A DNA stretch of 64,000 nt from Marinomonas ushuaiensis DSM 15871 (lineage in GTDB: Bacteria; Pseudomonadota; Gammaproteobacteria; Pseudomonadales; Marinomonadaceae): NCBI RefSeq assembly GCF_000521805.1, contig NZ_JAMB01000004.1, forward strand, positions 62,001 through 126,000, read 5' to 3'. Shown piece by piece: positions 43,273-52,069 of this stretch (its first letter is position 1; every line of letters starts with the position of its first letter). Both the position numbers and the translations under genes were made by a program. The notes beneath the pieces were generated by a model, which was not told where the DNA came from, did not search any database, and was given only the letters and a program-made list of their open reading frames with translations.

Positions 43273-44474
43273 GGATTATTGCCCTTTACAGTGGATTGCT
43301 TCTCTTGGTTAGAAACAATGATTGGGTCAACCAAGGTACCTTTTATATAACTGTTGTAAGGCTGCATAAGAACTTGATAATTACCGTCTTTCATGTCTTC
43401 TGGTGCTTGAATGTAGACATAATTTGAATCGACAAAACGTGGCGTCGTTGCGAAAGTGTCGAGTCTATTGTCTTTATCAAGAAACCAAATTTCACTTTTT
43501 TGACTCAGTGCGGTATTGGGTAATCGCCACAAATTATTTAACTCTTTGCCTTTCAGAGAGACACTAACAAAAGCACCTGGAATGAGTTGAGGTGACTGAG
43601 CCAAAGGTTGATCCAAACCGATTGTTAGGCTGCGCATACGAGTTGTTTCATCAATATGAAGTCCCACATGAAGTATTTTACCTTGCCATGTCGCACCGTC
43701 TTCAATGCTTTGAATGGTTACGGGCCAATCCGAGGATAATAGAATGTTTGTGTCTGGCAGTTTTAACCAGTCACTGCTGGAAAGGTCGATTTGAATTTCA
43801 GCACGATCAGTACTATAGAGTGTACCTATGTCACTTCCTGTACTTCTTAGATATGAACCAGGAGTGATAAGACGCTCTACGACTAATGCGTCAAAAGGCG
43901 CGATGAGTTTTACATTCTTCAAATCATTTTGGGCGCTTTCTAATTCTGCTTTTGCAGAGTCAAATTCGGCTTGTGCTGCAGCAAGTTGTGGTTCACGAAG
44001 CACAAGATCAGAATCTGGCGCTTCGTCAAAACCAGATGCTTCCCATTCTGCTCGGGCTTGCTCGCCTTGGCGCTGTTCTTCTTTAAGGGCGAGTTCGGCG
44101 CTGGCTAAAGTGTTTCTTGCACTAGCAACTTCGCTGTTGAGTTCTTTATTCGTTAACGTGGCAAGAACATGGCCTTTTTTGATGACCTGACCCGATTCAA
44201 ACTGGCTGGATAACTGTGTCACTTGGCCACTGACTTGATTCGTTAACGTCAATGAATATCTTGGTTCTACCAATCCCGATGCTTTGATTTCTGCGGCGTA
44301 CGCGCCCATTTCTACATTCATGACACTGATTTGTAGGGCTTGTTCAGGTGTTTCAGGACGCGTCTTTTTGACTTCGTTGTTTTGCGCCTCAATCGCACTG
44401 GTAATGTAGAAATACACTCCAACAACCGAAACCAGAGCCAGAATTAATGTGATCCATAGTGAGAGGCGTTTCAT
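43269..44474 (-). CDS. RND periplasmic adaptor (membrane fusion) protein
   Basis: A 401-residue HlyD/AcrA-type adaptor. One N-terminal membrane segment (LWITLILALVSVVGVYFYIT) is followed by lipoyl/barrel-sandwich halves (ASGLVEPRYSLTLTNQVSGQV and LIAPFDALVVERLITPGSYL) flanking a long coiled-coil hairpin (~105-180), then beta-barrel and proximal domains. ATG overlaps the outer-membrane gene's stop, and its stop overlaps the permease start. Confidence 0.92.
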   Translation of the reverse strand: MKRLSLWITLILALVSVVGVYFYITSAIEAQNNEVKKTRPETPEQALQISVMNVEMGAYAAEIKASGLVEPRYSLTLTNQVSGQVTQLSSQFESGQVIKKGHVLATLTNKELNSEVASARNTLASAELALKEEQRQGEQARAEWEASGFDEAPDSDLVLREPQLAAAQAEFDSAKAELESAQNDLKNVKLIAPFDALVVERLITPGSYLRSTGSDIGTLYSTDRAEIQIDLSSSDWLKLPDTNILLSSDWPVTIQSIEDGATWQGKILHVGLHIDETTRMRSLTIGLDQPLAQSPQLIPGAFVSVSLKGKELNNLWRLPNTALSQKSEIWFLDKDNRLDTFATTPRFVDSNYVYIQAPEDMKDGNYQVLMQPYNSYIKGTLVDPIIVSNQEKQSTVKGNNP

Positions 44475-45850
44475 TCTTCGTTTACTCCAAGCCCTAATGC
44501 GAGCCCTAAATTGACTCGGTTTGATAAGTGTTGATAAATAATGTCGTCAAGTTGCGCTTCCAAATCGAATGTGGTGGTTTGCACGTCGATTAAGTCGCTG
44601 ATTTCAATCAGTCCAGAACGGTACTTTTTCTCATATTGGCTGAGGTTTTTTTGTGAGCTGGTGAGCGCATTTCGAATATGTTGTGTTTGTAGCGACAACA
44701 CTCGTTCTTGTCCTAATGCGCTTTCTACTTCGTTGACTGCCGTGAGCAAGGTATCTCGGTAGGCTTGATAAGTTTGTGCGGTTTCGAGTTTGGCAATCTC
44801 TGCTGCGGCTTCTAATTGACCACCCTGATACAGTGGTTGTGTTAGTTGCGCCAATAAAGACCAAATAGGGGAGCCGAATAAAGCGCCGCTAGGCGAGGAC
44901 GCGGTTTCGCTTAAGGTCGCGCTCAAACTGATGCTCGGCAGCATGTCTTTGTAAGCAACCGTGGTATTGAGGTCAGCGGCTTCAATGTCTAGATAAGCGG
45001 CTTTTAAGTCCGGACGACGTTGCAAATTCTGCTCAGGAAAATCGCTGAAGGATAAACTGACATTGGGGTAATTTGTGTTGGCAGTGAACTTGATGGGTTC
45101 TTGGCTTCCCAAATACAATTGCAAGGTTCGTATTTCAATGGCGAGGTCTTCTTGAAGTTCAACAAGGTCAGAGCGTGACTGGGAAGTGGTGGTGCGGGCC
45201 GAATCCAATTCTTCTAAATCACCAAGACCGTTTTTGAAACGCTTTTGGATAAGTTGCTCGTTTGCTTCAAGTAACGCCAGACGCTTTTCTTCAATATCGA
45301 TGGCGTGTTGTTTTGCAGTGATGGCCAACCAAGTTTTAATGAGGCTGGCGACTAAGGTGTCTTGGCTTGCTTGATAAAGTGCTTCGTCACTGGCAAGAGA
45401 CTTAGCGGAAGCTTCTTCGGATGCCGCCAGTTTCTGCCACAAGTCAATTTCCCAACTCACACTCACGTCTGCCTGATAACTTGCACTGTCACCTTCTGAC
45501 TTGCCTGCTGAAAATCCAGCTTCAACCGTTGGTAAAGAATCGCCGTGTTGGCTTTTGATGCTCCACAAACTCGCCTGTAAGGTGAGTTTGGTTTCTTGTA
45601 AGCTCGGGTTGGCGTCTAATGCTTGTTGAATGAGTTGGTCTAATTGCGCATCTTGGATCAAATCGGTGAGGTAGCTCACGGGGGCTACATGGTCTAAACC
45701 TTCCCATTGAGAGAAGTTGGCATCGCCAATCGACTCAAGTTCACCTTGGGCCAGCTCTGCGTAATTTTCGCGTTTTTCTGTGTTACTGCAGGCAGCCAAT
45801 ATCAAGCTTAAACAAAGTGCGCCCGCGTTTCGTAACGACTTGTTTATCAT
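44471..45850 (-). CDS. RND outer-membrane efflux lipoprotein (NodT family)
   Basis: A 459-residue TolC-like protein with a lipoprotein signal (LSLILAACSN, Cys at 21). Two repeats of OEP coiled-coil/beta segments are visible (ALDANPSLQETKL..., FSAGKSEGDSASYQADVSVSWEIDLW, and later DLKAAYLDIEAADLNTTVAYKDMLPSISLSA). First gene of the operon with the adaptor and permease. No dedicated local regulator is obvious; the MocR gene upstream is on the same strand but separate. Confidence 0.92.
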   Translation of the reverse strand: MINKSLRNAGALCLSLILAACSNTEKRENYAELAQGELESIGDANFSQWEGLDHVAPVSYLTDLIQDAQLDQLIQQALDANPSLQETKLTLQASLWSIKSQHGDSLPTVEAGFSAGKSEGDSASYQADVSVSWEIDLWQKLAASEEASAKSLASDEALYQASQDTLVASLIKTWLAITAKQHAIDIEEKRLALLEANEQLIQKRFKNGLGDLEELDSARTTTSQSRSDLVELQEDLAIEIRTLQLYLGSQEPIKFTANTNYPNVSLSFSDFPEQNLQRRPDLKAAYLDIEAADLNTTVAYKDMLPSISLSATLSETASSPSGALFGSPIWSLLAQLTQPLYQGGQLEAAAEIAKLETAQTYQAYRDTLLTAVNEVESALGQERVLSLQTQHIRNALTSSQKNLSQYEKKYRSGLIEISDLIDVQTTTFDLEAQLDDIIYQHLSNRVNLGLALGLGVNEE

Positions 45851-46050
45851 TCAACGAATCCTAATCAAAATAAGTAAATACATACGACAAACACGATGCT
45901 TATTTGCCTAATAAAGAGACAGTAACGAGATAAATATTACGTCTAGTCTAGTTCAGATTATCGTATTTTCTGTTGGCTTCATTAAATGAAATTTTCACTT
46001 CTTTACAAAAAAAATTAATTAGATATTCCATTTAAGCATTCTTTTCTGAG

Positions 46051-47472
46051 TTATTTATTCTTTTCTACATTAAAGTCAGTAATGATTTTTGCTAAGACTT
46101 TAATTGCCCATTCCCTTTTTTCTAGACTCTGTTCACTAAAATTGAGTCTAAAACAGTTTCGAAATTTTCCGGTTGCCGAGAATAATGGGCCAGGAGCAAA
46201 GCTCACGCCTTCAGCGCGACATTTTTCTAATAGTTTCATGCTGTCGATGTTTGGGTTGAGTTCTACCCATAAAATGAAACTACCGTCAGGAAAACTTACT
46301 CGAGTGTCACTGGGTAAATAGGCTTTGATGGCATTTAACAAATGGTCTCTTTGCTTTTCATAGTGCTGCCTAATTTGACGAATGTGCTTTGTGTAACCGC
46401 CTAAGCGAATAAATTTCGCAATGGCAAGCTGAGGAAAAACAGGGCACATGGAGCTGCTGACATATTTTATGTGAGTGACTTTGTCCCGATAACGCCCAGG
46501 GGCAATCCAGCCGACTCTCATACCGGGTGCGATTGTTTTTGAAAAAGAAGAACACAAAAGTACTCGACCATCATTATCAAAAGATTTAATGGTTTTGGGA
46601 CGAGGAAATTGAAAAGAAATGTCGCCGTAAATATCGTCTTCTATAATGGCAATGTCGTAACTTTGTGCCAGTTTATAGAGTCGCTCTTTTTTCTCTTCTG
46701 GCATGGTGTAACCCATTGGGTTGTTACATGTTGGAGTGACAAAGATGGCTTTGATTGGCCATTGATCTAACGCTAGTTCAAGCGCCTCTATACTCATACC
46801 GGTTTCTGGGTGAGTGGGTATTTCCATGGCTTTTAGGTTGGCGGCTTTAATAGCTTGCATAGAACCATAAAAACTTGGTGATTCGATGGCGATGATATCG
46901 CCGGGTTCAGTGACCGCTCGTAAGCAAACAGAAATAGCTTCTTGGCATCCAGAAGTAACAACGAGATCATCTGGATGTAACTGACAACCTGACGCAACGG
47001 CTAAACGACAAAGTTGCGTGCGTAGTTCCTCTCTGCCTCGAATATCTGAATAGCTCAACCCTAACTCTGGTTTTTGTTTAGCGAGATCAGACAGCGTTTT
47101 TAATAAAGGCTTAAGTGTTGGCGCTTTCATGTCTGGCATGGCGTGTTGTAACTGCACGCCTTTTTGATTACTGCGGTTCATGAGCATGTTGAGAACTTCT
47201 TCCCATTGAGAGACTTCTAGTGGTCGCTGTGGTGGTCTAGAAACACTGGGTAAGTTGTCTTTTTTTTGCTGGCAAACAAAATAACCTGATTTTGGTTTTG
47301 CTTCGACAAGGAGCTCTTGTTCTAACTGTCTATAGGCTTCTTGAACTGTAGAAATACTGACACCGTGTTCTTGAGCTAATTGACGCACAGACGGAAGTTT
47401 GTCACCCGGTTTATAGAAATCGTGCTGAATGTGTTCTCTTAAGCGTTTTGCTAGCTTTTGATAGAGCGTCAT
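46051..47472 (-). CDS. MocR/GabR family regulator (GntR-aminotransferase fusion)
   Basis: A 473-residue regulator. The N-terminal GntR-type winged helix (YQKLAKRLREHIQHDFYKPGDKLPSVRQLAQEHGVSISTVQEAYRQLEQE, ~3-52) is joined to a class-I aminotransferase-like domain. The PLP Lys lies in SSFSKTIAPGMRVGW; SGCQEAISVCLRAV, TPTCNNPMGYTM and IEDDIYGDI are typical. It is divergent from the DUF1127-LysE-racemase genes, and the shared gap contains repeats suited to MocR binding. Confidence 0.93.
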   Translation of the reverse strand: MTLYQKLAKRLREHIQHDFYKPGDKLPSVRQLAQEHGVSISTVQEAYRQLEQELLVEAKPKSGYFVCQQKKDNLPSVSRPPQRPLEVSQWEEVLNMLMNRSNQKGVQLQHAMPDMKAPTLKPLLKTLSDLAKQKPELGLSYSDIRGREELRTQLCRLAVASGCQLHPDDLVVTSGCQEAISVCLRAVTEPGDIIAIESPSFYGSMQAIKAANLKAMEIPTHPETGMSIEALELALDQWPIKAIFVTPTCNNPMGYTMPEEKKERLYKLAQSYDIAIIEDDIYGDISFQFPRPKTIKSFDNDGRVLLCSSFSKTIAPGMRVGWIAPGRYRDKVTHIKYVSSSMCPVFPQLAIAKFIRLGGYTKHIRQIRQHYEKQRDHLLNAIKAYLPSDTRVSFPDGSFILWVELNPNIDSMKLLEKCRAEGVSFAPGPLFSATGKFRNCFRLNFSEQSLEKREWAIKVLAKIITDFNVEKNK

Positions 47473-47550
47473 AATATGTGTTTAGCCGTGGTGGTTTAAA
47501 ACATGATGTTGGGATAGTTTTATTGTAGAACGTTTTTATAAAAAGTGTGA

Positions 47551-47606
47551 CCATACAGATTTGGTATTATTATACCATACAGACGATAAAACGCTCTTCT
47601 GTATGG
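47551..47606. promoter_or_regulatory. Repeated candidate MocR operator
   Basis: CCATACAGA occurs at 47551-47559 and 47575-47583 as direct repeats 24 bp apart, and inverted (TCTGTATGG) at 47598-47606. A palindrome GGTATTATTATACC (47563-47576) overlaps the second copy. GabR-type MocR regulators bind direct repeats containing ATACCA, a motif present at the second site. The site lies between mocR and the DUF1127-LysE genes. Confidence 0.5.
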
Positions 47607-47717
47607 TTAATAAAGGTTTTTTTTGAATCTGTATTGTCTTGGCTGTTTTTCCTAAAGTAGATATTCATACACAGCGCCCATGAAAATTTTTGTCGGCGCA
47701 GCTTAAAGGAGAAAGTT

Positions 47718-47924
47718 ATGCTGGTTATTAGTTTGTTTGTTCACATTCAACATTGTGTACAGCGTTATCAAAGCCGCAAGGCATTAGCATTGTTAAGCGC
47801 TCAACAGATGTGTGATATCGGCATAACAGATGATGAGAAACAAACAGAAATAGCACACGCTTCTGTACTGGGTTTTGTACGAGATTTACTAAGGCAAGTT
47901 AAAAAAGGAATGAAAGCGTTGTGA
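47718..47924 (+). CDS. DUF1127 family small protein
   Basis: A 68-residue protein. The C-terminal half has the DUF1127 pattern (RKALALLSAQQMCDIGITDDEKQTE, compare L..L....L.DIG). Such small Arg-rich proteins occur widely and some influence RNA or phosphate metabolism. AAAGGAGAAA precedes ATG 47718. It overlaps the LysE gene's start (TGATG). Confidence 0.85.
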   Translation: MLVISLFVHIQHCVQRYQSRKALALLSAQQMCDIGITDDEKQTEIAHASVLGFVRDLLRQVKKGMKAL

Positions 47925-48541
47925 TGGATTTATCCTTTTTTATTGCGTTTGTGATATTTTCCTTTGTAATGTCTGGAACACCAGGTCCAAATAATATTAT
48001 GTTATTGGCTTCTGGTGCTCAGTTTGGTTTTCGACGCACCTTGCCCCATATGCTTGGAATTGGCATAGGGATGGCGGTGTTGATTTCGTCTGCTTTATTG
48101 GGGTTGGGTGCTTTGTTCTCCTTATATCCGCCTCTGTATCTTGTGTTGAAGTGGGTTGGTGGTGCTTATTTAGTATGGTTGGCGTGGAAGATTGCCAGTG
48201 CCCCTGTGAGCCAAAAAATGAATAATGCTTCTGAAGAGAGTGAGGAAAGTAAACCAATGGCTTGGTGGCAAGCTGCGTTGTTTCAGTTTGTAAATCCGAA
48301 AGCGTGGATGATGGCAATTAGTGCCGTGAGTACGTTCACCATCGAAGGGGATTTGTATTTACAATCTGGCCTTTGGATTCTGCTTGTATTTGCTTGTGTT
48401 AACTTCCCAACAATTTCACTTTGGGCGTGGTTGGGTGTGAGTATTCGACGCTGGTTAACAGACGCTAAACGACAACGCGTCTTTAACCTTATCATGGGAA
48501 CCGCAACGGCCTTAACATTGATGATGATTGTTAGAGGGTAA
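47924..48541 (+). CDS. LysE/RhtB family amino-acid exporter
   Basis: A 205-residue inner-membrane exporter with about six membrane segments. MSGTPGPNNIMLLASGAQFGF near the N-terminus and the FVNPKAWMMAI motif are diagnostic of LysE-type translocators. ATG 47924 overlaps the DUF1127 stop. The neighbouring racemase and MocR regulator suggest an amino acid or amine as substrate; which one is not visible. Confidence 0.92.
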   Translation: MDLSFFIAFVIFSFVMSGTPGPNNIMLLASGAQFGFRRTLPHMLGIGIGMAVLISSALLGLGALFSLYPPLYLVLKWVGGAYLVWLAWKIASAPVSQKMNNASEESEESKPMAWWQAALFQFVNPKAWMMAISAVSTFTIEGDLYLQSGLWILLVFACVNFPTISLWAWLGVSIRRWLTDAKRQRVFNLIMGTATALTLMMIVRG

Positions 48542-48557
48542 TGATTTTGGAGGATAT

Positions 48558-49259
48558 ATGAAAACCATTGGGCTTTTAGGTGGAATGAGCTGGGAAAGCA
48601 GTGTCGGATATTACCAAGCAATCAATGAAGGCGTAAAAGAGTCACTTGGTGGGCTGCATTCTGCAAAAATTGCTATGTACAGTGTGGATTTTGATCCTAT
48701 TGAAAAGTTACAGCATAAGGGTGATTGGGAAGGTACTTCTGAGATACTGATTGATGCAGCTAAAAATGTTCAAGCGGCTGGTGCAGACTTTTTATTAATA
48801 TGTACAAATACAATGCATAAAGTCGCTTCACAAATAGAAAACTCTATTGATATCCCCTTATTGCATATAGCGGACGCCACGGCTGAAGTGCTTGTAAAAA
48901 AAGGGGTTAAAACGGTAGGATTATTGGGAACGGCTTTTACAATGGAGCAAGATTTTTATAAAGGCCGCTTAACTGAAGATTATGGTTTAACGGTTTTGGT
49001 TCCTAATACAGAAGACAGAAATATTATTCATAATGTGATCTATAAAGAGCTTTGTTTAGGGCAGTTAAATTCAGATTCTAAAGTTGAATACCTACGAATT
49101 ATTGAGTCTTTAGCAAGTCAGGGTGCTGAAGCGGTTATCCTTGGTTGTACTGAAATCGGAATGTTAGTGAATCAAAATGACACAGAAATCATGCTTTTAG
49201 ACACGACATACATTCATGCTAAAAAAGCGGTTGAGTGGGCTATATTAGATGTTATATAA
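48558..49259 (+). CDS. Aspartate/glutamate racemase family protein
   Basis: A 233-residue PLP-independent racemase of the aspartate racemase/YgeA group. MKTIGLLGGMSWESSVGYYQ, DFLLICTNTMHKVA (first catalytic Cys) and EAVILGCTEIGMLV (second catalytic Cys) are clear. ATG 48558 has GGAGGAT upstream. It follows the LysE gene by 16 bp and is probably in its operon. Confidence 0.92.
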   Translation: MKTIGLLGGMSWESSVGYYQAINEGVKESLGGLHSAKIAMYSVDFDPIEKLQHKGDWEGTSEILIDAAKNVQAAGADFLLICTNTMHKVASQIENSIDIPLLHIADATAEVLVKKGVKTVGLLGTAFTMEQDFYKGRLTEDYGLTVLVPNTEDRNIIHNVIYKELCLGQLNSDSKVEYLRIIESLASQGAEAVILGCTEIGMLVNQNDTEIMLLDTTYIHAKKAVEWAILDVI

Positions 49260-49271
49260 AAAATCATAAGA

Positions 49272-49601
49272 ATGCTGGAAACGTCCGTCATGAGGCAGAA
49301 AAAAATAGAAGACGCACAATGGAGCATTTACATTGTGAAGACACGCTTCGACACACTCTACACTGGTATTAGCACAGATGTAGAGCGACGTTTTAAAGAA
49401 CATTCTGGTGACAATAAGCGCGGTGCTCGTTATTTAAAAGGGAAAGGGCCATTGGTGCTGGTTTGGCAACAAATAATTGGTTCTCAAAGTGATGCGTTAG
49501 TACTTGAATACAAAGTAAAAAAACTAACAAAACGAAAAAAACTCAATTTAATAGAAGGTCTGATTGATCTTGACTCATTATGCAAAGAGACGAGTGGTTA
49601 A
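49272..49601 (+). CDS. GIY-YIG nuclease family protein
   Basis: A 109-residue single-domain GIY-YIG protein. WSIYIVKTRFDTLYTGISTDVERRFKEH is the core (the motif here is IYI ... YTG, with the conserved Arg). EYKVKKLTKRKKLNLI forms the end, as in the YhbQ family. The cellular role is unclear. The start may be ATG 49272 or 49290. Confidence 0.88.
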   Translation: MLETSVMRQKKIEDAQWSIYIVKTRFDTLYTGISTDVERRFKEHSGDNKRGARYLKGKGPLVLVWQQIIGSQSDALVLEYKVKKLTKRKKLNLIEGLIDLDSLCKETSG

Positions 49602-49674
49602 GCTTGTGTTTTTATTAAATCATTCGTAGCATTATTACTATTCGTTATTGGCTTGCCATAGGAGGCAAGGAGCT

Positions 49675-50118
49675 ATGATTAGCCATTTTGACCACGTCGT
49701 ATTGACCGTGGCAAACATTGATAGAGCCGTGTCTTTCTATGAAACGGTATTAAGAATGGAGTCCGTTACTTTCGGTGAAGGACGTAAGGCAGTCCGTTTC
49801 GGACAACAAAAAATTAATCTGCAATTATTGGGTGAAGAACTGCGTAACCATGCTATGGAAGGAGCGGGGGATTTATGTCTGATAACAGATTGGTCAATGG
49901 ATGATGTCGTGGGGCATTTAAAAGCTTGTAAGGTGACTATTTTAGAAGGACCAGTTAGTAAGTCTGGAGCGCAAGGTCCAATTGAGTCTGTGTATTTTAA
50001 CGACCCAGACAATAACCTTATTGAAGTGAGTGTGTATCTAAACTCCACACAGAATGAACCGGTGGAGCCTTCATTAGATTCGATTGAGAAAGAAGCTAAC
50101 GAGAAAGAAGCGGAGTAA
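49675..50118 (+). CDS. VOC family protein (glyoxalase/dioxygenase fold)
   Basis: A 147-residue vicinal-oxygen-chelate protein: SHFDHVVLTVANIDRAVSFYETVL at the N-terminus and SVYFNDPDNNLIEVSVYL near the C-terminus contain the usual metal ligands His and Glu. The substrate is unknown. The last ~25 residues are Glu-rich. ATG 49675 has GGAGGCAAGGAGC in front. The 3' end overlaps the convergent recQ by 23 bp. Confidence 0.88.
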   Translation: MISHFDHVVLTVANIDRAVSFYETVLRMESVTFGEGRKAVRFGQQKINLQLLGEELRNHAMEGAGDLCLITDWSMDDVVGHLKACKVTILEGPVSKSGAQGPIESVYFNDPDNNLIEVSVYLNSTQNEPVEPSLDSIEKEANEKEAE

Positions 50119-52069
50119 CCGCTTCTAGTACCTCTTGATAAGGTTGTTCTTCGTAAACCGCAAAACCACCCAACTGACGCGCTTTTATTTTAGTAAAAAT
50201 AGGTTGTGTCAGACCCGTTAAAAAACGTGTGATTAACACTGGAGTGATAGCTGTGTTTGGGCTTTTGCTTTGTATGTGTTGCGCAAACTCTTTGACATAA
50301 TGAGCAAGGTGCTCTTGCCAGGTTTCGGATAGCGTATTCTCTAGGAAAACGAGCGGTTTGCCACGACAAACCGAACAATGTCCGCAATCTTCAGGTGAAT
50401 TCTGGTCGCCAAAATAGCGGGCCAAATTATGATTTAAACACCTATCCAGTTGAAAAAATCGAATCATGGTGGCGATTCTATCGATTTCAGCGGTTTGTTT
50501 TTCATCCACATACTGATGCAATTGATTTGCTAATATTTGATGATGAAACTCATCTGGATTGACTTGATAAACTTCTGTTAACCCTTTGCTTTCCAAGGTT
50601 AAGATATTGTGGTCAGCGGCAAACTCCAATACTTGTAAAACGTCGCTTCGAGAAAGCCCTGTTTCATTGAAGAGCTTATCGAAATCTGGTGATCCCCAAA
50701 TTTTCTTATACTGAATTCCTTTTAATATGGCTTGGTAAGCTTGTTGCCATTGCTCTGGGATTTGATGTCCAAAAGCGATTCTATCGCCTTCCCATTTAAG
50801 TCGAACATCTGCGTAATAACTGTATTTTGGGGTGATTGCACCGAGTAATTCAAGTTGGACGAGTAAGGTTTTTAATGGCAAAGAACGAATGTTGGTTTGG
50901 TTTGATAAGCCATAAAGCTGGGTTTCCCATTCTTGTATGTCATTCGCTTGTTGAACCGTTTGCTCTGTGATGTTTCTTAGTAACGTATCTATATCCTGTG
51001 TCTCTGGTGTGTCACCATAGACAAAGTTTTCCAAGGTATGTAACCCTTCTAAACTGGCAAGCATTACACATCGGCTTGGTTGGTTATCTCGTCCTGCACG
51101 GCCAATTTCTTGACTGTAGTTCTCAATGGATTTAGGTAAATCAAAATGTACAACAAGACGAATGTCAGATTTATCAATGCCCATACCAAAAGCTATTGTT
51201 GCGACTATGATACGTGTTTTGCTGTCCATGAATCTGGCTTGAATATCACTACGAATATCGTTACCTAGTCCTGCATGGTAAGCCTCTGCAGAATAGCCTT
51301 CTGTCCGCAATGCCGTAGCAATCTCTTCAGCTGTTTTCTGCTGAGTAACGTAAACAATGCCAGCGCCCTGTGTTTCATCGAGTACGGTTTTGAGCTTGAC
51401 GAACTTCTGGTGACCTTCCGTTTGAATAAGATCAATGTCTAAATTGTGGCGATAAAAACCCGTTTGGATAATATGTTCTGGGTGTATGGCGAATTTTTGT
51501 GCCATGTCTTTTTGCACTCGACGCGTTGCAGTTGCGGTCAAAAGCAACACTAACGGAATGGCGAGTTCTTGTTGATAATGAGGCAGCTTTAAATAGTCTG
51601 GACGAAAGTTATGTCCCCATTCTGAAATACAGTGAGCTTCATCAACAACTAACATAGAAATAGGGATTTGCTTGATAAAGCGTCGAAAGCGTTCGTTTTT
51701 GAAGCGTTCTACCGAAATCATTAAGACTTTGATCGAGCCGTTCTGAACGCCAGCCATAACCGCTTGGCTTTCTTCTTTTGTTTGGCTTGAATCTAGGCTT
51801 GCGGCGGCAATATTTTTAGATCGTAAAAATTCTAGTTGGTCGTGCATCAAGGCGATTAGCGGCGAAATAACTAAGGTTAAATGGGGTAATTGCGTAGCGG
51901 TAAATTGATAACATAAAGACTTGCCTGATCCAGTAGGGAAGACAGCAAGAGAAGAGTAGCCAGATAAAAGCTGTTCGATGGTTTGTTTTTGGCCTTCACG
52001 GAATTGATTAAAGCCAAACAGAGATTGTAATGAGTTTTCCATAGTTTCTGTCGAGTCCATTCGTTTCAT
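50096..52069 (-). CDS. recQ: ATP-dependent DNA helicase RecQ
   Basis: A 657-residue RecQ helicase. Walker A is FPTGSGKS, motif II VVDEAHCISEWGHNFR, motif VI QEIGRAGRD; the zinc-binding RQC cysteines are in CLNHNLARYFGDQNSPEDCGHCSVC. A winged-helix and shorter C-terminal part follow; a canonical HRDC is not evident to me. It unwinds DNA 3'-5' in repair and recombination. ATG 52069 overlaps the srkA stop (ATGA); a frame from 52087 would start inside srkA. Confidence 0.92.
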   Translation of the reverse strand: MKRMDSTETMENSLQSLFGFNQFREGQKQTIEQLLSGYSSLAVFPTGSGKSLCYQFTATQLPHLTLVISPLIALMHDQLEFLRSKNIAAASLDSSQTKEESQAVMAGVQNGSIKVLMISVERFKNERFRRFIKQIPISMLVVDEAHCISEWGHNFRPDYLKLPHYQQELAIPLVLLLTATATRRVQKDMAQKFAIHPEHIIQTGFYRHNLDIDLIQTEGHQKFVKLKTVLDETQGAGIVYVTQQKTAEEIATALRTEGYSAEAYHAGLGNDIRSDIQARFMDSKTRIIVATIAFGMGIDKSDIRLVVHFDLPKSIENYSQEIGRAGRDNQPSRCVMLASLEGLHTLENFVYGDTPETQDIDTLLRNITEQTVQQANDIQEWETQLYGLSNQTNIRSLPLKTLLVQLELLGAITPKYSYYADVRLKWEGDRIAFGHQIPEQWQQAYQAILKGIQYKKIWGSPDFDKLFNETGLSRSDVLQVLEFAADHNILTLESKGLTEVYQVNPDEFHHQILANQLHQYVDEKQTAEIDRIATMIRFFQLDRCLNHNLARYFGDQNSPEDCGHCSVCRGKPLVFLENTLSETWQEHLAHYVKEFAQHIQSKSPNTAITPVLITRFLTGLTQPIFTKIKARQLGGFAVYEEQPYQEVLEAVTPLLSR

